From: Pseudomonadota bacterium
Lineage (GTDB): Bacteria > Pseudomonadota > Alphaproteobacteria > Sphingomonadales > Sphingomonadaceae
Assembly: GCA_947474905.1 (NCBI GenBank)
Contig: CANJKQ010000093.1
Span: forward strand, 1 to 5,506
Direction of reading: 5' to 3'
Length of the DNA: 5,506 nucleotides
The stretch's first letter is position 1; each line of letters starts with the position of its first letter. The notes beneath the pieces were generated by a model. The model saw only the letters and a program-made list of their open reading frames with translations. It made no database searches and had not been told where the DNA came from. Below, piece by piece: positions 1 to 5,506 of the stretch. The translations under genes were made by a program, and so were the position numbers.

Positions 1-65
1 GACACCACGGCGACGATCTGACCGCCAGAACATTGCAACCATCATGTCGGCGGGCGCGGCTTGCC

Positions 66-70
66 GGAGG
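66..70 (+). promoter_or_regulatory. Ribosome binding site of uppP
   Basis: GGAGG lies 8 bases before the ATG at 79. This decides the start: the frame is also open from a TTG at 61, but that codon lies upstream of the Shine-Dalgarno sequence and would add six residues (MPEGEA) to a protein that otherwise begins directly with its hydrophobic first segment, as UppP proteins do. Confidence 0.8.
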
Positions 71-78
71 GAGAAGCC

Positions 79-894
79 ATGAGCCTGTTGATCATCATCA
101 TTCTTGGCATTGTCGAAGGTGTGACCGAATTTCTGCCGGTCTCCTCGACCGGCCACCTCATTCTGGCGGGACATTTCCTGGGCCTGCCCGAAGCCGATGC
201 GACGTTTGACATTGTGATCCAGCTGGGGGCGATCCTGGCGATCGTGGTGCTGTATTGGCATCGTTTCATGCAGGTGGGTGTGGGCCTGCTGCGCGGCGAC
301 AGGGGCGCCATGGCCTTTACCCGCAACATTCTGCTGGGCTTTTTGCCGGCGGGCATCGTCGGCGCGATTGCCTATGGCGCGATCCGGCGGGTGCTGGAAG
401 CACCGAGCGTCGCGGTTGTGGTGGTGGCGCTGGCGCTGCTGGTCGGCGGCCTGCTGATCCTGCTGATCGAACGCATCGCGCCGCCGGCGCGGACGCAGGG
501 CGTGGAAAATATCGGCTGGCGAACCGCGCTCGGCATCGGGCTGGTCCAATGCCTGTCGATGATCCCCGGGGTCAGCCGGTCGGGCGCCACGATCATGGGC
601 GCGCGCGCGCTGGGCATCGAGCAGAAGACGGCGGCGGAATACAGCTTTTTCCTCGCCATCCCGACCATGCTGGGCGCGACGACCCTGGCCTTGTGGAAAG
701 CCCGCCATGAGCTGGGCGGCGCGCATGTTCAGGCGATTGCGATCGGCTTTGTGGTGTCGTTCCTCGTCGCGCTGGTGGTGGTGCGCTGGTTCATCGGCGT
801 GGTGACGCGGCACGGCTTTGCGCCTTGCGCCTGGTATCGCATCCTGGCGGGTGGATTGGCGCTCGGTCTGTTCTATGCAGGCATCCATGCATAA
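79..894 (+). CDS. uppP: Undecaprenyl-diphosphatase UppP (BacA family)
   Basis: This integral membrane phosphatase of 271 residues converts undecaprenyl diphosphate to undecaprenyl phosphate, renewing the lipid carrier for peptidoglycan and other envelope polysaccharides. In other bacteria extra copies confer bacitracin resistance, hence the old name BacA. Both family signatures are visible. The glutamate-rich motif ExxxE (E13, E17) runs into PVSSTGH (20-26), and the second motif PGVSRSGAT (163-171) carries the conserved arginine R167. Hydrophobic stretches fit a polytopic protein, roughly residues 2-12, 44-60, 83-101, 110-130, 190-206, 217-242 and 254-269. The length is normal for the family (about 265-275) and no key residue is missing. 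The ATG at 79 is chosen because GGAGG precedes it. The gene stands alone here: 179 bases separate it from gltD, which probably has its own promoter. The family assignment is very secure; the activity is inferred from homology. Confidence 0.97.
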   Translation: MSLLIIIILGIVEGVTEFLPVSSTGHLILAGHFLGLPEADATFDIVIQLGAILAIVVLYWHRFMQVGVGLLRGDRGAMAFTRNILLGFLPAGIVGAIAYGAIRRVLEAPSVAVVVVALALLVGGLLILLIERIAPPARTQGVENIGWRTALGIGLVQCLSMIPGVSRSGATIMGARALGIEQKTAAEYSFFLAIPTMLGATTLALWKARHELGGAHVQAIAIGFVVSFLVALVVVRWFIGVVTRHGFAPCAWYRILAGGLALGLFYAGIHA

Positions 895-1015
895 AGAGGC
901 CGAAACGGTCCATTATTGGAGCGGAGAGCAGGCGGGGAGGCGCGCGGCCCCAGAAATTTGATACGGCGTGACGGTATATAGGGAATATATGCTGTCCTAT
1001 TGGCGTGAAATTGCA

Positions 1016-1044
1016 TAGACTCGGGTTGCTGACGCCGTTATATT
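1016..1044 (+). promoter_or_regulatory. Candidate sigma-70 type promoter for the gltD operon
   Basis: TAGACT (1016-1021) matches the -35 consensus TTGACA at four of six positions. After a 17-base spacer, TATATT (1039-1044) matches the -10 consensus TATAAT at five of six. Transcription would start near 1051, leaving a short leader of about 23 bases before the gltD ATG. The site lies in the only sizeable intergenic gap, just before the first gene of an apparent operon, where a promoter is expected. It was found by eye and is unproven. I saw no obvious NtrC-type -24/-12 element (GG-N10-GC) that I could defend. Confidence 0.4.
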
Positions 1045-1063
1045 GCCCCCGATCTGATCGATA

Positions 1064-1067
1064 GGGG
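1064..1067 (+). promoter_or_regulatory. Ribosome binding site of gltD
   Basis: GGGG, in the context AGGGGC, sits 6 bases before the ATG at 1074 and supports that start. A later in-frame ATG at 1089 has AGGAG (1081-1085), but only 3 bases away, which is too close. The TTG at 1071 has no better support. Confidence 0.5.
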
Positions 1068-1073
1068 CATTTG

Positions 1074-2519
1074 ATGGCGCAGGAGCGCATGCTGCAATTT
1101 GTCGAGCGTGGGCAGGCCTATCCCGCCAAACGCGCGCCCGAATTGCGCGCCGAGGATTTCCGCGAGATCGCCGATCGCTATGCGCCGTCCGATAGCGCGG
1201 CTCAGGCGGCGCGCTGCTCGCAATGCGGCGTGCCCTATTGCTCGGTGCATTGCCCGCTCGGCAACCATATCCCCGACTGGCTGCGACTGACGGCGGAAGG
1301 CCGGTTGCGCGAGGCCTATGAGCTCTCCAACGCCACCTCGACCATGCCCGAAATCTGTGGCCGCATCTGCCCGCAGGACCGGCTGTGCGAGGGCAATTGC
1401 GTCATCGAATTTTCCGGGCACGGCGCGGTGACGATTGGCTCGGTCGAGAAATTCATTACCGACACCGCATGGGATAATGGCTGGGTCGAGCCGCTGGTGC
1501 CGGGCCGACCGACCGGGCAATCGGTGGGGATCATTGGCGCTGGCCCCGCCGGGCTGACGGCGGCCGAATATCTGCGCGCGGCCGGGCATGAGGTGCATGT
1601 CTATGACCGGCATGACCGGCCGGGCGGGCTGCTCACCTATGGCATTCCCGGCTTCAAGCTTGAAAAGCCGGTGGTGATGCGCCGGATCGATCGGCTGGCG
1701 GCGGGCGGCATCCATTTCCATTGCGACGCCGATGTCGGCAGCGCGGCGCTCCCCTTCGAGACGCTTCGCGCCCGCCACGACGCCCTGCTCATCGCGACGG
1801 GCGTCTACAAAGCCCGCGAGATCAAGGCGCCGGGTGTCGGCAGTGAGGGCGTGGTCGCCGCGCTTGATTACCTCATTGCGTCCAACCGCAAGGGCTTTGG
1901 CGATGCGGTGCCCGAGTTCGACTCGGGCGCGCTCAATGCGCAAGGCAAGCATGTCGTCGTCATCGGCGGCGGCGACACCGCGATGGATTGCGTCCGCACC
2001 GCCGTCCGCCAGGGCGCCAAATCGGTCAAATGCCTGTATCGACGCGATCGCGCCAACATGCCGGGCAGCCAGCGCGAAGTAGCCAATGCCGAAGAGGAGG
2101 GCGTCGAGTTCGTCTGGCTTTCCGCACCGCAAGCCTTCGAGGCGAGCGACCGGCTAACGGCGGTGCGCGCGCAGCGGATGCGGCTCGGCGCGCCCGATGC
2201 CGGTGGCCGCCGGGCGCCGGAGCCCGAGCCAGGTGGCGAGTTCGCCATCCCCGCCGATCTCGTCATCAAGGCATTGGGCTTCGATCCCGAGGATTTGCCG
2301 CGCCTGTTTGGGGAGCCAGCACTCGGCGTGTCACGCTGGGGCACGGTGATGGTCAATATGGCAACGATGATGACCAGCCTCGACGGCGTCTTCGCGGCTG
2401 GCGACATCGTCCGCGGCGCCAGCCTGGTGGTGTGGGCGATCCGCGACGGCCGCGACGTGGCGGAGCGGATGCAGGGTTATCTGAAGGCAAAGGCTGGCGA
2501 GGGAAGGAAGGCGGCGTGA
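1074..2519 (+). CDS. gltD: Glutamate synthase (NADPH) small subunit GltD
   Basis: This is the 481-residue beta subunit of NADPH-dependent glutamate synthase. It takes electrons from NADPH onto FAD and passes them through iron-sulfur clusters to the large subunit, where 2-oxoglutarate and glutamine-derived ammonia become glutamate. The N-terminal region carries two cysteine groups: C48, C51, C56, C60, then C95, C99, C105, C109, as in the GltD/dihydropyrimidine dehydrogenase iron-sulfur domain. An FAD-binding Rossmann motif GIIGAGPAG begins at residue 152. A second nucleotide-binding motif, IGGGDTAMD, begins at about residue 297 and should bind NADPH. The C-terminal AAGD (D444) is the usual second FAD contact. 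The length is normal for the family. The ATG at 1074 has a GGGG ribosome site. The stop codon overlaps the GTG start of the next gene, so coupled translation is likely. Related GltD-like oxidoreductases exist, but the adjacent gltB settles the identity. Confidence 0.96.
   Translation: MAQERMLQFVERGQAYPAKRAPELRAEDFREIADRYAPSDSAAQAARCSQCGVPYCSVHCPLGNHIPDWLRLTAEGRLREAYELSNATSTMPEICGRICPQDRLCEGNCVIEFSGHGAVTIGSVEKFITDTAWDNGWVEPLVPGRPTGQSVGIIGAGPAGLTAAEYLRAAGHEVHVYDRHDRPGGLLTYGIPGFKLEKPVVMRRIDRLAAGGIHFHCDADVGSAALPFETLRARHDALLIATGVYKAREIKAPGVGSEGVVAALDYLIASNRKGFGDAVPEFDSGALNAQGKHVVVIGGGDTAMDCVRTAVRQGAKSVKCLYRRDRANMPGSQREVANAEEEGVEFVWLSAPQAFEASDRLTAVRAQRMRLGAPDAGGRRAPEPEPGGEFAIPADLVIKALGFDPEDLPRLFGEPALGVSRWGTVMVNMATMMTSLDGVFAAGDIVRGASLVVWAIRDGRDVAERMQGYLKAKAGEGRKAA
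2504..2510 (+). promoter_or_regulatory. Ribosome binding site of the DUF2059 gene
   Basis: The purine-rich AAGGAAG inside the last gltD codons lies 5 bases before the GTG at 2516. It favours the GTG over the later in-frame ATG codons at 2531 and 2543, which have no comparable sequence before them. Confidence 0.55.
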
Positions 2520-3100
2520 TCATTACCTTGATGGCAACCCTGATGTCGCCCGTGGCGGACACAGCAGCGCAGGCGCCGCAAGCGCAATCAACCCCTGACC
2601 CAGCCAAGCTGGCGGTCGCTCGCGATATCGTTGATCTCGTATTGCCGCCCGACCGACGCGACGCCATGTTTCAAAATATTATCGATGCGATGATGGGCAA
2701 CATCGTCGCAGGTCAAACGAAGGCGCTCGATCTGGATGAGTTGTTTACCAAATACCCGGAAGTTCGAGATATTTTTGGAAAGTTTCTTCGGCATTCACGC
2801 GACAACGCTCTTGCCGATCTCAAGCAGTACCAGGGTGACTTACTTCTCGCTTATGCCAATGCCTATGCGCGTACATTCAGTGTGGAAGAATTGATCCAAA
2901 TCAAGTCTTTCCTGGGGACAGAAGCCGGACAAAAATTTGCTACGCGGTCAACCGCATTGTTCAATGACCCCGACGTAAGCGCCTGGATGCGCAAGGCGGT
3001 TGAGCGATCGCAACGGCAAGCGTCCCAAGATCTTGAGCAACTACAGGTTGATATTAAAGCCGCGATTGCCCGCGCCGACGTACCCCATGACCATAGCTGA
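2516..3100 (+). CDS. DUF2059 domain-containing protein, probably exported
   Basis: This protein of 194 residues has no known reaction. The C-terminal half resembles DUF2059 (PF09832): a helical stretch around Y113-F141 with YARTFSVEELIQIKSF and then GTEAGQKF, the family's typical 'ELxxIxxFxxTxxGxKF' pattern. An upstream helix (residues 34-60, ending FQNIIDAMM) also fits members of this group. Residues 1-20 are mildly hydrophobic and end in AQA, which could be a signal peptidase site, but no basic residue precedes the hydrophobic part, so export is only probable. A GTG start at 2516 is chosen: AAGGAAG lies 5 bases upstream, and this start gives the longest leader. The start overlaps the gltD stop by 4 bases (GTGA), and the 3' end overlaps gltB by 14 bases. 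GC content is clearly lower than in its neighbours: by hand count 26 of 60 bases at 2881-2940 and 27 of 60 at 2761-2820, against 45 of 60 at 4021-4080 in gltB. A role in nitrogen metabolism is not shown. Confidence 0.85.
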   Translation: MIITLMATLMSPVADTAAQAPQAQSTPDPAKLAVARDIVDLVLPPDRRDAMFQNIIDAMMGNIVAGQTKALDLDELFTKYPEVRDIFGKFLRHSRDNALADLKQYQGDLLLAYANAYARTFSVEELIQIKSFLGTEAGQKFATRSTALFNDPDVSAWMRKAVERSQRQASQDLEQLQVDIKAAIARADVPHDHS

Positions 3101-5506
3101 CCCCCACACTCACCTCGCCACGTATGGCATGTACCGCCCGGAATTCGAATCCGATGCGTGCGGCGTCGGCCTCGTCGCCGCGACCGATGGCAAGGCATCG
3201 CGCCGGGTCGTGCAGTCCGCGATCGATGCGCTGAAAGCGGTGTGGCACCGCGGCGCGGTCGATGCCGATGGCAAGACGGGGGATGGCGCGGGGCTACACA
3301 TCGACTTGCCGGTCAAGTTCTTTGAAGAAGCGATCCAGCTTTCCGGCCACCGCCCGCTGCCCAACCGGCTCGGCGTCGGCATGGTGTTCCTACCGCGCAC
3401 CGATCTTGGCGCGCAGGAAACGTGCCGCACCATCGTCGAGAGCGTCATCATTGAGGCGGGCTACACCATCTATGGCTGGCGGCAGGTGCCGGTCGATGTC
3501 TCGGTAATCGGCCAGAAAGCGCAGGCGACGCGGCCCGAGATTGAGCAGATCATGATCGCCGGGCCGAAGCCTGAGGCAATGACGGCGGACGAGTTTGAGA
3601 AGGACTTGTATCTCGTCCGCCGCCGCATCGAAAAGGCGGTGATCGCGGCGCAGATCCAGGGCTTTTACATCTGCTCGCTGTCGTGCCGCTCGATCGTCTA
3701 TAAGGGGCTGTTCCTCGCCGAGAGCCTGTCGGTCTTCTATCCCGACCTCACCGACCTGCGCTTTGAAAGCCGCGTCGCGATTTTCCACCAGCGTTATTCG
3801 ACCAATACCTTCCCACAATGGTGGCTCGCCCAGCCCTTCCGCTGCCTCGCGCACAACGGCGAGATCAACACCGTGCGCGGCAACAAGAACTGGATGCTGA
3901 GCCACGAGATCAAGATGGCGGCGCATGCCTTTCGTGAGCATTCGGAAGACATCAAGCCGGTGATCCCGGCAGGCGCCAGCGACACCGCCGCGCTCGATGC
4001 GGTGTTCGAGGCAATTTGCCGCTCGGGCCGCGACGCGCCGACCGCCAAGCTGATGCTGGTGCCCGAGGCATGGGGCGATGACAGCGACCTGCCGCCCGAT
4101 CACCTCGCCATGTACAAATATCTCGCCAGCGTGATGGAGCCGTGGGACGGCCCCGCCGCGCTCGCCATGACCGATGGCCGCTGGGCAGTCGCGGGCATGG
4201 ACAGGAACGCGCTGCGCCCCTTGCGTTACATCCGCACCAATGACGGGCTGCTGATCGTCGGGTCCGAAAGCGGCATGGTGGTGGTGCCCGAAGGAACCAT
4301 CGTTGAGAAAGGCAGGCTCGGCCCGGGCCAGATGATCGCGGTCGACCTCGACGATGGCATCGTGCTCAAGGACCGCGCGGTCAAGGATCGCATCGCCGGC
4401 GAAGTCGATTATGCGGCGCTGATCGGCGAATTCATGACGATCGACGATCTGCCGCCGGTCGAAGGCGACCCCGTCTGCCGTTTCGATCGCGCCGAGCTTG
4501 CCCGCCGCCAGGTCGCCGCCGGGCAGACGATCGAGGATATGGAGCTGATCCTCGCCCCCATGGTCGAAACCGGCAAGGAAGCGGTCGGCTCGATGGGCGA
4601 CGACACGCCGCTCGCCGTCATCTCCGACAAGCCACGCCTGATCAGCCAGTTTTTCCGCCAGAATTTCAGCCAGGTCACCAATCCGCCGATCGATCCGCTG
4701 CGCGAGCGGCATGTGATGAGCCTGAAGACGCGCTTTTCCAACCTCGCCAACATCCTCGAGCCTGAGCGCGAGCCGGCGCCGGTGCTGGTGCTCGATTCGC
4801 CCGTCCTCACCAGCGCCAGCTGGTTGCGGCTGCAGGCGCATTTTGGCGCCAAGGTGGCGGTGATCGACTGCACCTTCGCGACCGGCGGCGGGCCGGAGGC
4901 ATTACGCGGCGCCATTGATCGCATCCGCGCCGAGGCGGAAGAGGCCGTGCGCGAAGGCCGGTCGGAATTGTTCCTGACCGATGAGGCGATCGGGCCAGAT
5001 CGCGTCGGCATCGCCGGGGTGCTGGCGGCTGCCGCCGTCCATACGCACCTCGTCCGCAAGGGGCTGCGCAGCTATGCCAGCGTCAATATCCGCACCGCCG
5101 AATGCCTCGATACGCATTATTACGCGGTGCTGATCGGCGTCGGCGCGACCACGGTAAACGCCTATCTCGCCGAAGCCGCGATCGCCGATCGCCACGCGCG
5201 CGGCTTGTTCGGCGCGCTCAGCCTGGAGCAATGCCTGGAGCAGCACCGTAGCGCGATCAACGAAGGGCTGCTCAAGATTCTGTCGAAAATGGGGATCGCG
5301 GTCATCTCCAGCTATCGCGGCGGTTACAATTTCGAAGCCGTGGGGCTCAGCCGCGCGCTGGTCAACGAGTTGTTCCCCGGCATGCCCGCCAAGATTTCGG
5401 GCGAAGGTTATGCCTCGCTCCATCTCAGCGCGACGCTGCGCCACGATGCCGCGTTCGATCGCGCGGTCACGACGCTGCCGATCGGCGGCTTTTATCGCCA
5501 GCGCCA
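3087..5506 (+). CDS. gltB: Glutamate synthase large subunit GltB (5' part, runs off the window)
   Basis: This is the N-terminal 806 codons of the alpha subunit of glutamate synthase; the full family length is about 1,500 residues, so just over half is present. The frame is open to the window edge. The first domain is a class II glutamine amidotransferase that releases ammonia from glutamine. Its nucleophile is C25 in DACGVG, exposed after removal of a short propeptide. Supporting residues are R236 in HQRYSTN, N257 and G258 in HNGEIN, and D299 in GASD. Counted from C25 they fall at 212, 233, 234 and 275, within two or three positions of the Azospirillum numbering (209, 231, 232, 273). The central domain begins near residue 518 (LISQFFRQNF, then NPPIDPLRE). 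The window ends about where the FMN and iron-sulfur synthase domain should start. The ATG at 3087 gives a 24-residue propeptide; an ATG at 3129 would give 10. Neither has a Shine-Dalgarno sequence, so translation probably depends on the overlapping DUF2059 gene. Confidence 0.96.
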   Translation, partial: MTIADPHTHLATYGMYRPEFESDACGVGLVAATDGKASRRVVQSAIDALKAVWHRGAVDADGKTGDGAGLHIDLPVKFFEEAIQLSGHRPLPNRLGVGMVFLPRTDLGAQETCRTIVESVIIEAGYTIYGWRQVPVDVSVIGQKAQATRPEIEQIMIAGPKPEAMTADEFEKDLYLVRRRIEKAVIAAQIQGFYICSLSCRSIVYKGLFLAESLSVFYPDLTDLRFESRVAIFHQRYSTNTFPQWWLAQPFRCLAHNGEINTVRGNKNWMLSHEIKMAAHAFREHSEDIKPVIPAGASDTAALDAVFEAICRSGRDAPTAKLMLVPEAWGDDSDLPPDHLAMYKYLASVMEPWDGPAALAMTDGRWAVAGMDRNALRPLRYIRTNDGLLIVGSESGMVVVPEGTIVEKGRLGPGQMIAVDLDDGIVLKDRAVKDRIAGEVDYAALIGEFMTIDDLPPVEGDPVCRFDRAELARRQVAAGQTIEDMELILAPMVETGKEAVGSMGDDTPLAVISDKPRLISQFFRQNFSQVTNPPIDPLRERHVMSLKTRFSNLANILEPEREPAPVLVLDSPVLTSASWLRLQAHFGAKVAVIDCTFATGGGPEALRGAIDRIRAEAEEAVREGRSELFLTDEAIGPDRVGIAGVLAAAAVHTHLVRKGLRSYASVNIRTAECLDTHYYAVLIGVGATTVNAYLAEAAIADRHARGLFGALSLEQCLEQHRSAINEGLLKILSKMGIAVISSYRGGYNFEAVGLSRALVNELFPGMPAKISGEGYASLHLSATLRHDAAFDRAVTTLPIGGFYRQR

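Noticed and set aside
1..82. Possible 3' end of an upstream gene
   Set aside because: One forward frame stops at 19-21 and another at 80-82, the latter overlapping the uppP ATG as ATGA. Neither tail resembles a protein I know and there are too few codons to judge, so no gene is called.
601..612. GC alternating run in uppP
   Set aside because: It is a short stretch of alanine and arginine codons in a GC-rich gene, with no sign of a functional repeat.
898..910. Possible terminator hairpin after uppP (GGCCG, AAA loop, CGGTC)
   Set aside because: The stem is only five pairs including one G-U, and no T run follows. A GGGG (934-937) to CCCC (948-951) pairing further on is also short and lacks a T run.
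1038..2132. Minus-strand open frame of 364 codons opposite gltD
   Set aside because: It is the same kind of antisense shadow: low-complexity composition, no domain recognised, and it would cover most of a well-supported gltD.
1988..2515. Upstream extension of the DUF2059 reading frame back into gltD
   Set aside because: The frame is open without a stop, but the translation there is an arginine-rich, glycine-rich shadow of gltD. Family-like sequence begins only after the GTG at 2516, which has a ribosome site.
3390..4841. Long open frame on the minus strand, 483 codons, opposite gltB
   Set aside because: It lies wholly inside gltB, which shows clear catalytic motifs on the + strand. Long antisense frames are common opposite GC-rich genes with strong codon bias, and its translation is rich in H, D, R and A with no recognisable domain.

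Overview
The window looks like ordinary core chromosome from a GC-rich alphaproteobacterium. The GltD and GltB sequences, the gene order and the DUF2059 protein all suggest a sphingomonad (order Sphingomonadales). That assignment comes from remembered family resemblance, not from a search. All genes are on the + strand.

Layout. Positions 1-78 are upstream flank ending in a clear ribosome binding site. Positions 79-894 encode UppP (BacA-type undecaprenyl-diphosphatase), an integral membrane enzyme that recycles the lipid carrier for peptidoglycan and other envelope polymers. A 179-base gap (895-1073) follows, with a plausible sigma-70 type promoter just before the next gene. Positions 1074-2519 encode GltD, the small FAD/NADPH subunit of glutamate synthase. 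Positions 2516-3100 encode a small, probably exported DUF2059 protein. From 3087 to the window edge runs GltB, the large glutamate synthase subunit. It is cut after 806 codons, near the start of its FMN domain.

How they work together. GltD and GltB form NADPH-dependent glutamate synthase (GOGAT). It turns glutamine plus 2-oxoglutarate into two glutamates and, with glutamine synthetase, assimilates ammonia. Three features stand out: the order is gltD before gltB, an unrelated DUF2059 gene sits between them, and the three reading frames overlap (4 bases, then 14 bases). This suggests one transcript with translational coupling. The DUF2059 gene is visibly less GC-rich than its neighbours. I see no mobile element, CRISPR array, RNA gene or defence system, and no convincing new biological system. 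The items worth a second look are the interposed DUF2059 gene and the start of gltB, which has no Shine-Dalgarno sequence.
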